Source: an uncultured Candidatus Saccharibacteria bacterium (GTDB lineage Bacteria > Patescibacteriota > Saccharimonadia > Saccharimonadales > Saccharimonadaceae). Taken from it: a stretch of DNA of 64,000 nt. The DNA lies in contig CAMVRN010000001.1 in assembly GCA_947169915.1 (NCBI GenBank), forward strand, positions 62,001 to 126,000. The letters run 5' to 3'. The stretch's first letter is position 1, and each line of letters starts with the position of its first letter. A program made the position numbers and the translations under genes. Below are positions 46,719 to 54,487 of this stretch, piece by piece. Below the pieces are notes generated by a model. That model worked only from the letters and a program-made list of their open reading frames with translations. It did not search any database and was not told the DNA's origin.

Positions 46719-47580
46719 TTTCTAGTCTTTCTATACGTTTTTCAATAGGTGGGTGAGTGGAGAACAGGTTATTAAGTGAACGCTTTTTGAGCGGGGACGA
46801 AATAAACATAGCTTCCGCTGCTGGGTTTTGGTGCTTCATCGGTTGAGCATGACTTTCGAGCTTTTTTAATGCAGATATCATTCCTTCTGGATAGCGCGTT
46901 AGCATTACAGCACTTGAATCGGCTAGGTATTCCCTTTGCCTTGAGACCGCCATTTGAGCAATACTCGCTATTATAGGAGCTAAGATAGAAGCGGCGAGAA
47001 TAATTAATAAACCAATTGGACTTGAACTTTCACTATTGCGGCGACGTCCGCTGTAATAAACCATACGCCAACCGATATCGGCAATAAAACCTATCACACA
47101 AACAAGGCCAAAGACAATAGTAGAAACGCGGATGTCGTAGTTCTTCACATGCGACATCTCGTGCGCCATAACAGCAGTCAGTTCTTTGTCGTCCATAATA
47201 TCGATAAGCCCGGTGGTCGCGCAAACTAGCGCATGTTCTGGGTCTCGACCAGACGCAAAGGCGTTTGGCGCTGGGTCTTCCATGATATAAACATCTGGCA
47301 TCGGAAGACCGGAGGTAATAGATAAATTTTCGACAGCGTTATAGAGGCGCGGGTTGTCTTTCTTCTCGATTTTTTTCGCACCTAACATTGAAACTGCTAT
47401 TTTTGAAGCTGCGAAATATTGAATAATTGCATAGATAATTGAGAAGCCAAGCATCCAAGCCAGGACGTACCAATTATCAAAGTACCAAGCGAAGAGAGCA
47501 GAAATCGCGGAAATCAAAACCACAAAACCTATCATAATAAATACGGTATTGCGTTTGTTTCCCGCGATGTTCTTGTACAT
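46699..47580 (-). CDS. htpX: HtpX-like M48 membrane metalloprotease
   Basis: 293 aa. Two N-terminal TM helices are followed by zinc site HEMSH (AVMAHEMSHVKN), two further hydrophobic segments, and third ligand Glu in REYLADSSAV; these are M48B features. HtpX degrades misfolded membrane proteins. It sits 12 nt after lemA; the LemA-HtpX pair is a common conserved arrangement. Confidence 0.92.
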   Translation of the reverse strand: MYKNIAGNKRNTVFIMIGFVVLISAISALFAWYFDNWYVLAWMLGFSIIYAIIQYFAASKIAVSMLGAKKIEKKDNPRLYNAVENLSITSGLPMPDVYIMEDPAPNAFASGRDPEHALVCATTGLIDIMDDKELTAVMAHEMSHVKNYDIRVSTIVFGLVCVIGFIADIGWRMVYYSGRRRNSESSSPIGLLIILAASILAPIIASIAQMAVSRQREYLADSSAVMLTRYPEGMISALKKLESHAQPMKHQNPAAEAMFISSPLKKRSLNNLFSTHPPIEKRIERLENAKFKF

Positions 47581-47592
47581 TTTTGCTCTTAA

Positions 47593-48171
47593 TTAGAATT
47601 TAACTTCAGGAGCTTCTGCGATTTTTGCACGCTCAGTTTCAGCAACCTCAAAGTAATCACGAGTTTTAAAGTGACCGATGAGTTTGTTGATGATGTTGGT
47701 TGGGAAGGTCTTAATCTTAGTGTTAAGGTCTTTAGCACCTGCGTTATAGAAACGGCGGGAAGCTTGAATCTTATCTTCAACGTCTTGAAGTTGCTCTTGG
47801 AGCTTGACGAAGTTCTTATCAGATTTGAGTTCTGGATAAGCTTCAGCGATTGCGAAAACGCGAGAGAGGGCGCTTGTCATGTCAGCTTCTGCTTGAGCTG
47901 CAGACTTAACGGATTTTGCGCTCATGACAGCAGAGCGAGCTTCCGTGACACCTTCGAAGACCTCTTTTTCGTGCTTCGCATATCCCTTAACTGTTTCGAC
48001 GACGTTTGGGATAAGGTCGGCGCGGTATTTGAGTTGGACCGTAATGTCGGACCAAGCTTCATTAACACGCTCATCAAGCTTGACCAGGCCATTATAGGTT
48101 GACCAGAAGGCAGCTATAACGATGAGTGCGATTAATAATATTACGATTAGTACGATTGTACCTGTACTCAT
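47593..48171 (-). CDS. lemA: LemA-family protein
   Basis: 192 aa. An N-terminal TM anchor (about 4-25) is followed by the helical LemA domain: WSTYNGLVKLDERVNEAWSDITVQLKYRADLIPN and RRFYNAGAKDLNTKIKTFP are the family landmarks. The function is not well defined. It is the first gene of the lemA-htpX run, with AGGAG ahead of the ATG and a TATAAT farther upstream. Confidence 0.93.
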   Translation of the reverse strand: MSTGTIVLIVILLIALIVIAAFWSTYNGLVKLDERVNEAWSDITVQLKYRADLIPNVVETVKGYAKHEKEVFEGVTEARSAVMSAKSVKSAAQAEADMTSALSRVFAIAEAYPELKSDKNFVKLQEQLQDVEDKIQASRRFYNAGAKDLNTKIKTFPTNIINKLIGHFKTRDYFEVAETERAKIAEAPEVKF

Positions 48172-48489
48172 TATTTTCTCCTTTTATACATATATATTAT
48201 ATAGATTTTCGACCTGCAAGTAAAGCGTTTTGAACTCACAGAAAAGCGCGCTTTTTCTCGCGCGTATGAGATAAAAAATGGTGCACCTAATATCTCCAAA
48301 TTTAAATTTTTCTAGCTCAATTGAATCGTATGATTTTGATGAACTAAGTAAAGAGCTTAATCGTTGAAAGATGCGCTTCGTGATGATTATGTTAGGTGGC
48401 AGATGATTCATAGACCATAAACTCAGGAAGAGCTTACCCGATAATAGTAAAGTTAAAAAAATTTATTTAAAATATCATAATAATACGAA
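48172..48489. other. Non-coding junction between lemA and the AT-rich ABC operon, with possible coding scar
   Basis: This stretch of 318 bases holds the lemA leader and then a plus-strand region (about 48278-48440) whose translation looks partly natural but is broken. A 29-codon frame (MVHLISPNL to ELNR) stops at 48367, and a shifted frame continues KDALRDDYVRWQMIHRP before stops. It may be the remains of a gene displaced by insertion of the AT-rich operon. No intact gene is visible. Confidence 0.3.
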
Positions 48490-49221
48490 TTACTTATTAT
48501 CACTGACCATTCTTTTTTTAAATACAATAATTGACGATAGAATAATCGCTATGAAATATATTAAGAATACTATTATATGAACAAGTGTTAAATTACTAAA
48601 ATCGCTATGTAATGCACCTTGAATTATGTTTAAGCATGCTTCAAATGGCAATGCTTTACATATAATAGCAAATATTCCTCCAATTGATTCTTTAGGAAAA
48701 TACATACCACTTGTAAAACATACTAATTGAACAACTATACTTCCTAAACCACCTGTTCCTTTTTCACTAACTAAACTACCTATTAATATACCTAATGATA
48801 TAAAGAAAATAGAAATAATAATTGATACTAATATCGTTGGTATTATACTAATTGTAAATTCTAATTCCATAGCAATTGCAGTTATAAAGAATAAAACATT
48901 TTGAATTAGTACTATAGGTAATAATGATAATATATATCCTAAAATATAATCACTTGATTTCATTGGGGAAGTCCCAAGTCTAATTAAAAATGATGATGTT
49001 CTATCCTTTGCAATTAGTGTAGCAGTAAACAGTGTGATAAATGAGAATCCAAATAATATAATAGATGGTGTGAAGTTTTCTAAACGATAGTTTTCTGCTG
49101 GAATATCAAATTGTTGAAAGATAAATAATAAGAATAAAGGTAGTACAATTTCAAATATTAAGCTTAAAGGATCTCTAATTAATTCTTTAAAGTTTCTTTT
49201 TGCAAAATTAATCATTCTCAT
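48490..49221 (-). CDS. ABC-2 type transporter permease (AT-rich island)
   Basis: 243 aa, about six TM helices, ABC-2 permease pattern (FAKRNFKELIRDPLSLIFEIVLPLF at the N-terminus, then TATLIAKDRTSSFLIRLGTSPMKSSDYILGY). It overlaps the ATPase gene by 4 nt (ATGA). Base composition is sharply AT-rich with many ATA/AGA codons: the 60 bases 48541-48600 contain 11 G+C, unlike its neighbours. Probable exporter of a drug, peptide or lipid. Confidence 0.85.
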   Translation of the reverse strand: MRMINFAKRNFKELIRDPLSLIFEIVLPLFLLFIFQQFDIPAENYRLENFTPSIILFGFSFITLFTATLIAKDRTSSFLIRLGTSPMKSSDYILGYILSLLPIVLIQNVLFFITAIAMELEFTISIIPTILVSIIISIFFISLGILIGSLVSEKGTGGLGSIVVQLVCFTSGMYFPKESIGGIFAIICKALPFEACLNIIQGALHSDFSNLTLVHIIVFLIYFIAIILSSIIVFKKRMVSDNK

Positions 49222-49943
49222 TGCAATTCACCTCCAGTTGCAATTGATACAAAAGCATCTTCAAAGTTTTTAGCCTTAGTCTTTTTTATTAACTCCTCTG
49301 AAGTTCCAATATCAACAAGGCTACCATTTGCCATTATGCCAATTCTATCTGATAAATTTTCAGCTTCTTCCATATAATGTGTCGTTAAAATAATTGTTAT
49401 TTTGCTTTTTAATGAATTAATAATTTTCCATAATTCCTTTCTTGCAATAACATCTAATCCCAATGTAGGTTCATCTAAAAATAATATTTTTGGATTGTTT
49501 ATCAAACTTATTGCAACGGATACTTTTCTCTGCCATCCACCAGATAATGTTTTTGTTCTTCTATTTAATACTTCATCAAGTTTGAATTGCTTAATGAGCT
49601 CACTAATCTTTTTTTCTTTGTCTTTTATTTGATAAACTCCAGCCATAAATTCTAAATTTTCTTTTATGGTTAGGTTTGGAGCAATAGCAGTTTCTTGTGG
49701 TGAAACATTTAGTATAGATTTTATCTTGTAGACATCTTTTTTCATATCCATGCCAAGGATTTTAATACTTCCAGAGGTTGGCAATATTAATCCTGACAAC
49801 ATTTTTATTGTCGTAGTTTTTCCAGCACCATTAGTTCCTAAAAGTGCAAATATTTCACCTCGTTTAATAATTAAATCAATTTCATTTACGACTATTTTAT
49901 CTTTAAATTTTTTTGTTAACTTTTTTGTTTTAATCGCAATCAT
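49218..49943 (-). CDS. ABC-2 type transporter ATP-binding protein (AT-rich island)
   Basis: 241 aa. Walker A GTNGAGKTTT, Q-loop region SPQETAI, signature LSGGWQRKVSVAISL, Walker B ILFLDEPTLGLD and switch His TTHYMEE are all intact. It is the DrrA/CcmA-type ATPase of ABC-2 exporters. It overlaps both the regulator gene upstream and the permease downstream by 4 nt, giving a tightly coupled three-gene operon that looks imported from a low-GC Firmicute or similar donor. Confidence 0.9.
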   Translation of the reverse strand: MIAIKTKKLTKKFKDKIVVNEIDLIIKRGEIFALLGTNGAGKTTTIKMLSGLILPTSGSIKILGMDMKKDVYKIKSILNVSPQETAIAPNLTIKENLEFMAGVYQIKDKEKKISELIKQFKLDEVLNRRTKTLSGGWQRKVSVAISLINNPKILFLDEPTLGLDVIARKELWKIINSLKSKITIILTTHYMEEAENLSDRIGIMANGSLVDIGTSEELIKKTKAKNFEDAFVSIATGGELQ

Positions 49944-50146
49944 TGTTTATTATCTCCTTTTGGGAATACTTTATCAGACAAATCTTCAATTGCATCTGCT
50001 TTTAATAGCGCAATACCTTTTTCTTTATCACATAGTACGATAATAGAATCCCCAGAATTAATATCAAACATATCCCTTGCTTCTTTTGGGATTACAATTT
50101 GTCCTTTTTCTCCGACTTTAGCAATACCTACAAATTTATCTTTCAT
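49940..50146 (-). CDS. AbrB/SpoVT-family transcriptional regulator (AT-rich island)
   Basis: 68 aa. A swapped-hairpin AbrB domain (GIAKVGEKGQIVIPKEARDMFDINSGDSIIVLCDKEKGIALLK) is followed by a short tail. It is the first gene of the ABC operon, overlapping the ATPase gene by ATGA. The perfect 20-bp palindrome between its -10 box and start is the obvious candidate operator, so autoregulation is likely. AbrB-ATPase-permease operons are typical of Firmicutes. Confidence 0.88.
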   Translation of the reverse strand: MKDKFVGIAKVGEKGQIVIPKEARDMFDINSGDSIIVLCDKEKGIALLKADAIEDLSDKVFPKGDNKQ

Positions 50147-50159
50147 ATAAGCCTCTTCT

Positions 50160-50179
50160 AAGTATAACTAGTTATACTT
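50160..50179. promoter_or_regulatory. Perfect 20-bp palindrome, candidate operator of the AbrB/ABC operon
   Basis: Half-site AAGTATAACT repeated exactly as its reverse complement with no spacer. It begins 10 nt downstream of the -10 box and ends 13 nt before the AbrB start codon, so a bound protein would block initiation or early elongation. Confidence 0.75.
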
Positions 50180-50189
50180 TTCATACTTT

Positions 50190-50218
50190 ATTATACGCTT
50201 ATTATTCTTAATAGTAAA
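50190..50218 (-). promoter_or_regulatory. Promoter of the AbrB/ABC operon
   Basis: Minus-strand TTTACT (50213-50218), 17-bp spacer, TATAAT (50190-50195). A full two-element promoter like this is unusual here, where most genes have only an extended -10. Confidence 0.7.
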
Positions 50219-50351
50219 CATATTGAGAACCCGAAGTGTTACGGGCTTTGCAATCTAAAAATTAACCCCAAAATCTGAGATGACACAGCACAAGCGCTTA
50301 TAAGATAATATTCAGGATTACAACAAAATAAGGTCTCCTAGAGCCTTAGAT

Positions 50352-50385
50352 TTTGGTGCGAGCGAAGAAACTTTTGACTCTCGCA
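50352..50385 (-). repeat. Degenerate copy of the tRNA-Gly 3' end
   Basis: On the minus strand this reads like the T arm, acceptor 3' strand and CCA of the neighbouring tRNA-Gly with several changes: the plus strand shows TGGTGCGAgcGAAGAaACT against TGGTGCGAatGAAGAgACT in the tRNA. No matching 5' half adjoins it. Confidence 0.5.
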
Positions 50386-50414
50386 ACGAAGTCCGAGAGT
50401 TAGTCGATAAAAAA

Positions 50415-50431
50415 ACGGCTTGTTGGAGCCG
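50415..50431 (-). terminator. Terminator of tRNA-Gly
   Basis: CGGCT / AGCCG stem followed by TTTTTTT on the minus strand, just after the tRNA 3' end. Confidence 0.7.
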
Positions 50432-50439
50432 AATTGATG

Positions 50440-50516
50440 TGGTGCGAATGAAGAGACTCTAACTCTCGACCTCTTCCTTGGCAAGGAAGCGCTCTAAACA
50501 ACTGAGCTACATTCGC
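50440..50516 (-). tRNA. tRNA-Gly(GCC), CCA encoded, with U19-A56 in place of G19-C56
   Basis: Acceptor GCGAATG/CATTCGC, D stem GCTC/GAGC, anticodon stem CTTCC/GGAAG with loop TTGCCAA (anticodon GCC), T stem GAGAG/CTCTT (one G-U), encoded CCA. The D loop is AGTTGTTTA rather than AGTTGGTTA, and the T loop is TTAGAGT rather than TTCGAGT. So the near-universal G19 and C56 are both changed, in a way that keeps a Watson-Crick pair. Partial copies of this gene lie on both sides. Confidence 0.9.
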
Positions 50517-50519
50517 ACG
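50500..50519. repeat. 20-bp direct repeat, copy 1 (5' end of tRNA-Gly)
   Basis: The 5' acceptor strand and D-stem start of tRNA-Gly plus three flanking bases. An identical copy is at 50584-50603, 84 bp away. Confidence 0.85.
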
Positions 50520-50583
50520 CGGTGCTTGCGCTCAGTTGTTTAGTCTGTCTTTGATTTGGCTCGGGCTTATGCCCTCGGACAGG

Positions 50584-50603
50584 AACTGAGCTACATTCGC
50601 ACG
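50584..50603. repeat. 20-bp direct repeat, copy 2
   Basis: Exact copy of 50500-50519, without the rest of a tRNA. Between the copies, 50530-50543 is also an exact inverted copy of the D-arm stretch 50494-50507 (14 bp), so this spot has been rearranged more than once. Confidence 0.85.
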
Positions 50604-50666
50604 TAGTTGTGTTTGTTATTATAACAAAGGGTGGTAAAAATAGCAAGTTTTTAATAAAATTGTACT

Positions 50667-51104
50667 ATGCGTAAGCTAATTCTTTTGATTTTGGTTTTTG
50701 GTTTAGGCTTTTTGCTCTGTTATACCATTTTTGTTAATCCTGATTGGTTTAAGAATGGCTTTCACAAAGCAAAAATTGCTGCGAATGACTGCGATGCGAT
50801 TGTTGAAGAGATAGAAAAGTATGATTGGGATGCGAAGCTTGCGACCGCAATTATGAAAGCCGAAAGCAAGTGCGATGTGAATTCCAAAGGTGATACGGAT
50901 TTAGTTTTTCAGGAGAATGGGCGTGAATATGGTTATTCTGTCGGGGCTTTTCAGGTGCGAATTATACCAGGGCGGGAGGACTGCGATACTTACGAGTTAA
51001 AGAAAAATGTACAATGCGCATACAATATCTATATCAAAGCAGAGCGCGAGTTTACAGATTGGTCAATGTTCAATAACGGAAAATACAAAGAATATCTGGA
51101 ATAA
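50667..51104 (+). CDS. Small secreted SLT/lysozyme-fold protein
   Basis: 145 aa. An N-terminal TM or signal segment (4-24) is followed by a compact lysozyme-like domain: LATAIMKAESKC supplies the candidate catalytic Glu, GYSVGAFQVRI the second block, and NVQCAYNIYIKA and FTDWSMFNNGKYKEYL match the C-terminal part of transglycosylase SLT folds. Three cysteines or more could stabilise it outside the cell. It lies just outside the rearranged tRNA-Gly region and ends at a strong terminator. Confidence 0.75.
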   Translation: MRKLILLILVFGLGFLLCYTIFVNPDWFKNGFHKAKIAANDCDAIVEEIEKYDWDAKLATAIMKAESKCDVNSKGDTDLVFQENGREYGYSVGAFQVRIIPGREDCDTYELKKNVQCAYNIYIKAEREFTDWSMFNNGKYKEYLE

Positions 51105-51109
51105 AAAGT

Positions 51110-51131
51110 ACCCCCGCCGTAAGGCGAGGGT
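51110..51131. terminator. Terminator shared by the SLT gene and hppA
   Basis: ACCCCCGCC-GTAA-GGCGAGGGT stem-loop with one mismatch, followed by TTTTT on the plus strand. It lies between the convergent ends of the SLT-like gene and hppA. Confidence 0.75.
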
Positions 51132-51151
51132 TTTTGGGGGGAGGGAGGGGT

Positions 51152-53308
51152 TTAAATGCCCAGGAACTGGAAGAAATAGTAATGGGCAAAAATGGGGGCA
51201 AGCATAATGCCCAGCGTGCCGACGATTTTCATGAAAATGTCGATGCATACGGCAACGACGTCTTTCATCCAGTCGCCCATGGTGTCGCCAACTACGGCGG
51301 CATCGTGAGCCATGTTGTAGAGTTCCGTTCCAGGTTCATAGCCTTTGACTAGGGCTGCTTCAAACCGTTTCTTACCGTTGTCGGCAAGACCGCCGGCGTT
51401 ACTGAAGTAAATTGCACCTACAAGGCCAACCGGAATCAATCCACTAAGGAAACCGCCCAAGGTCTTCATGCCGAAAGTAAGGCCAAGGAAGATGGTGGCA
51501 CCAACAGCGAGAGCGACCGGCGTAATCATCTTTCTGATTGCATTTTCGGTAGCAATCTTGATACAGGCTTTGTAGTCGGGTTCCTTTTTTCCGTCGACGA
51601 CGTCCTGGTCTTTGAACTGTTTCCTGCACTCAGCAGCCATATCATCGGCAGCGTCGAGCGTGTATTTCGCAAGCAGACCGCAGAAGGTGCCCATAAGCCC
51701 GGCGCCGAGAAGCAGACCGAGCATTACGTTACCGTTGAGTAAGTCGAGAACCAATTCTCCACCAGCCTTCATTAATGTCGAAGTCTGCGAGAGAACGACG
51801 GCTGCAGCGGAACCAATAGCAAACCCTTTACCAACAGCTGCGGTGGAGTTACCAGTGCCGTCATTTTTGTCTGTAATAACACGTACTTTCGGCGGCAAGT
51901 GACATCCTTCGGCAATGCCGCCGGCATTGTCAGAAATAGGTCCAAATGCATCAGCACTGATTGGTTGCGCAACAAAGCAGAGCATACCAAGTGCCATGAC
52001 AGCTTGTCCATAAGGTCCGCCAATCAGCCAAGCAAGCCAAGAAAGGATTGCGACGACGGCAATTTCCGGGAAACATGAAATCCAACCGGCAGCTTGCGCG
52101 AATGATGCGTAAAGCGCCGAGCCTTGTTTAGCTTTTTCGGTTGCTAAGATACACCACTTGCTTTCGAGGTCGGTAAAGTGTTGAGCGATAAAACCAATCA
52201 ACACGCCCGCAACAATACCGCAAACTGTGCTAACAAACGGCGATGCCCAGCCAAGTTTAAACTCAGTGGGCAAAGTAGGCTGATTGCTGAACAGGAGCAG
52301 CGAAGCGATAAAGCTAGCAACGATAGCGCCACCGGCCGCAATAAACATGGACATGTTCAGCTGGCTCTTCGGGCTCTTGCTAATTTTAACGTTCGAAGCG
52401 TAAATTAGGCCGATAAGACTACTAATGAGTCCCGCTACAGACATGATAATCGGGAAGGCAACTGTGATGGTTAACATTTCCGGATTACCGATGAGCCCAT
52501 ATGCGTTGATAGCAGTGACGATAGCGGTGACTGGCGTAGCTGTGAAGCTTTCGCCGAGGTCAGCCTGGTTACCATCGATGTCATTAACGTTATCGCCAAC
52601 CTGGTCTGCGATACTGGCGGGGTTGCGGGGGTCGTCTTCATCAAAATGCATGAAAACTTTACCAATCAAATCCGCACCGATATCGGCAGCTTTGGTATAG
52701 ATACCGCCAGGCACACGACAGAACATCGCGACCACGGACCAACCTAAGGAATAGGCAGTCAGACGCGTAGCTATGGGGATAACTGCTGCTGTTGAAAGGA
52801 TGCCGTGCCCGGAGGCTGTCGCATCGATGCCAGAAAGCATTGCGACGATAATCAGTCCAAGCACTGATGTGGAGTGAACAATCAATCCGCAAATCTTGCT
52901 TCCCTTCAGTGTAGTATTAACTGTTCTGGTCGTTGCGACGTTCTCATCTTCGTCAATATTGGCAAGGGCAGTGGCAGTCGCACGTACATTTGTGTATGTG
53001 CCGACGCTCATACCGACAATGACGGAGATAGATGTGCATATAAGGCCTGCTAGGAATGCTAGACCGCCGGCTGTTTCTACGAAGAGGCTAAGCAAGATAG
53101 CAATACCAATCGCAACAGGCACGATGACCTTGAATATAGATTTGGTAAAGACCTTGGAGCCTTCGCGGATGCGTTCGGCCATGATAGACATACCGGTTTC
53201 TTTTGGGCCTTCGCTTAACCGTTTGACACCTTGATATTCGCGGAACATGTATGCTCCGACGAACGCAATGACGACCAATGAGACGTAGTAGATGGGGCCA
53301 AGTTGCAT
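51152..53308 (-). CDS. hppA: Membrane-bound ion-pumping pyrophosphatase
   Basis: 718 aa from the ATG at 53308, set by AAGGGAGAG; a longer TTG reading is rejected. About 16 TM helices. The catalytic loops are visible: DVGADLIGKV-x-FDEDDPRNPASIADQVGDNVNDIDG and the C-terminal NAGGLADNGKKRFEAALVKG and DTMGDWMKD. It hydrolyses PPi to pump H+ or Na+. The residue after GNST is Ala (GTGNSTAAVGKG), the state found in K+-dependent enzymes; the pumped ion cannot be told from sight. It can energise a cell that lacks respiration. A leader of about 100 nt precedes it. Confidence 0.95.
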   Translation of the reverse strand: MQLGPIYYVSLVVIAFVGAYMFREYQGVKRLSEGPKETGMSIMAERIREGSKVFTKSIFKVIVPVAIGIAILLSLFVETAGGLAFLAGLICTSISVIVGMSVGTYTNVRATATALANIDEDENVATTRTVNTTLKGSKICGLIVHSTSVLGLIIVAMLSGIDATASGHGILSTAAVIPIATRLTAYSLGWSVVAMFCRVPGGIYTKAADIGADLIGKVFMHFDEDDPRNPASIADQVGDNVNDIDGNQADLGESFTATPVTAIVTAINAYGLIGNPEMLTITVAFPIIMSVAGLISSLIGLIYASNVKISKSPKSQLNMSMFIAAGGAIVASFIASLLLFSNQPTLPTEFKLGWASPFVSTVCGIVAGVLIGFIAQHFTDLESKWCILATEKAKQGSALYASFAQAAGWISCFPEIAVVAILSWLAWLIGGPYGQAVMALGMLCFVAQPISADAFGPISDNAGGIAEGCHLPPKVRVITDKNDGTGNSTAAVGKGFAIGSAAAVVLSQTSTLMKAGGELVLDLLNGNVMLGLLLGAGLMGTFCGLLAKYTLDAADDMAAECRKQFKDQDVVDGKKEPDYKACIKIATENAIRKMITPVALAVGATIFLGLTFGMKTLGGFLSGLIPVGLVGAIYFSNAGGLADNGKKRFEAALVKGYEPGTELYNMAHDAAVVGDTMGDWMKDVVAVCIDIFMKIVGTLGIMLAPIFAHYYFFQFLGI

Positions 53309-53634
53309 AGGAATCTCTCCCTTCAAAAAATGTTAAGGTCCTTCTAGAGTTATCTAGATGAGTGAGTTTTTCTCACGTAAGGCACACACCCTCCCTAATG
53401 TGCATCTTGGAGATTATAACACTTACCTCTAAAAAGTGCCAGCATAAGCTGGTTCGGAGATTAAAAAAGAACACCCTTTCGGGTATTCTATCGAATGCGT
53501 CAAATGTGTGTTTCTGCGTTATTACTGATACGTAGGGGGTATTTTACACGATTCCAATTTTTCTGGCTACGTGTCATTTTTCGCCATGGAACGATTAGAA
53601 TGACATGTTATGCTTGCTTAATAAGCAAATTAGA
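53309..53634 (-). promoter_or_regulatory. hppA leader and non-coding spacer
   Basis: 326 bases without a gene. The hppA -10 box (TATAAT, 53413-53418) lies about 105 nt before its ATG. The leader contains two small hairpins (GTGAG-AAAAA-CTCAC, and TCTAGA-TAAC-TCTAGA) and a possible mini-frame of 12 codons begun by GTG after GGGAGGG. Upstream is an ACCAGC/GCTGGC-type hairpin with a T run (about 53436-53453) and the terminator at 53469-53488. I recognise no riboswitch class. Confidence 0.45.
53469..53488 (-). terminator. Terminator downstream of the DUF2726 gene
   Basis: GAACACCC-TTTC-GGGTATTC hairpin with one mismatch (plus-strand view). On the minus strand it is followed by TTTTTTAA, about 150 nt after the stop of the gene at 53635. 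Confidence 0.6.
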
Positions 53635-54171
53635 TTACTGATTATCGATGCTTCGCTCGATTGTCCGTTTTACGCGAGAGAAGATTTGCTCGTCCGTTAG
53701 TTCAAGAAATTGCCTTGACCTGACCAGCGGAAAGTTTGCTTCTTTAAATATGCGTTCGACCTCTTGGTCTCGCTTATAACGGGAAGTCGAGTTGTGCGTA
53801 TAGTCATCAATTTCTATAGCACAGACCGGTCGCAGTGTCTCCTTGTTCATCAAAACAAAATCAACTGATTTTCCGTTGATATGCATAAATGCCCATTGTT
53901 TGTTTTCTCCAGATGATTCATGGTCGAACAATGCCGAGAGATGAACTTGCGGAATGACATAATATTTTTTTCCGAAAATTCGTTCCAATACCCTGAAGCA
54001 TGCCTCTTCGCGGGAAGTCATCAGGTGCTCCTTAGCGGCGTATTTATAAAGGCTATATCTGTCCTCTAAAGATGACTTTTTAGTCCGCTCGTGGTTTTCT
54101 ATAAGTAATACGATGACTGCCGCTAGAATAATTGCAGCTATACAAATCACAAAAATCTGGAGCATGTTCAT
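53635..54171 (-). CDS. Membrane-anchored DUF2726 (PD-(D/E)XK-like) protein
   Basis: 178 aa. A TM helix (about 4-24) is followed by a DUF2726-type domain (about 45-175): REEACFRVLERIFGKKYYVIPQVHLSALF, HINGKSVDFVLMNKETLRPVCAIEIDDYTH, KRDQEVERIFKEANFPLVR. The Asp-x-...-Glu-Ile-Asp arrangement is that of PD-(D/E)XK nuclease folds, but activity is unproven. A TATAAT box lies 9 nt before the ATG. Confidence 0.82.
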   Translation of the reverse strand: MNMLQIFVICIAAIILAAVIVLLIENHERTKKSSLEDRYSLYKYAAKEHLMTSREEACFRVLERIFGKKYYVIPQVHLSALFDHESSGENKQWAFMHINGKSVDFVLMNKETLRPVCAIEIDDYTHNSTSRYKRDQEVERIFKEANFPLVRSRQFLELTDEQIFSRVKRTIERSIDNQ

Positions 54172-54236
54172 ATTTATCAGATTATAACATACATCATTCT
54201 ACTTGTTGCTAGACAGAAGCACTGCTAAATAGGCAA

Positions 54237-54452
54237 TTAATTCGGTTTCTTCTTATAACGATCGAGTTGAAGAAGCAAAACGCTTGCGCAACAGAGAAAG
54301 CCAACAGCTGTTGAAGCGATTCCTAAATAATAAAACGGCCAATGTATTGTTTCTGTCTCAATCACTAGAGTCCAAGAACCAATAATCTGACCGGCTTGGC
54401 ACAATCCTATCCCGCCAAGAACCATTAAAAGGTGTTTTTGAAATCTTTCCAT
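54237..54452 (-). CDS. Small two-TM membrane protein, unknown
   Basis: 71 aa from the ATG at 54452, set by AAGGAG 6 nt upstream; an upstream in-frame extension is rejected. It has two TM helices (about 10-27 and 36-60) and a Lys-rich C-terminus (DRYKKKPN). No family recognised. Confidence 0.6.
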   Translation of the reverse strand: MERFQKHLLMVLGGIGLCQAGQIIGSWTLVIETETIHWPFYYLGIASTAVGFLCCASVLLLQLDRYKKKPN

Positions 54453-54487
54453 TTTTGCTCCTTGTTGATTCACATCATATATTATAG

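Noticed and set aside
48184..48411. Minus-strand frame of 75 codons between lemA and the ABC permease
   Set aside because: No ribosome site or promoter, low-complexity translation, and the opposite strand gives the more protein-like, though broken, reading.
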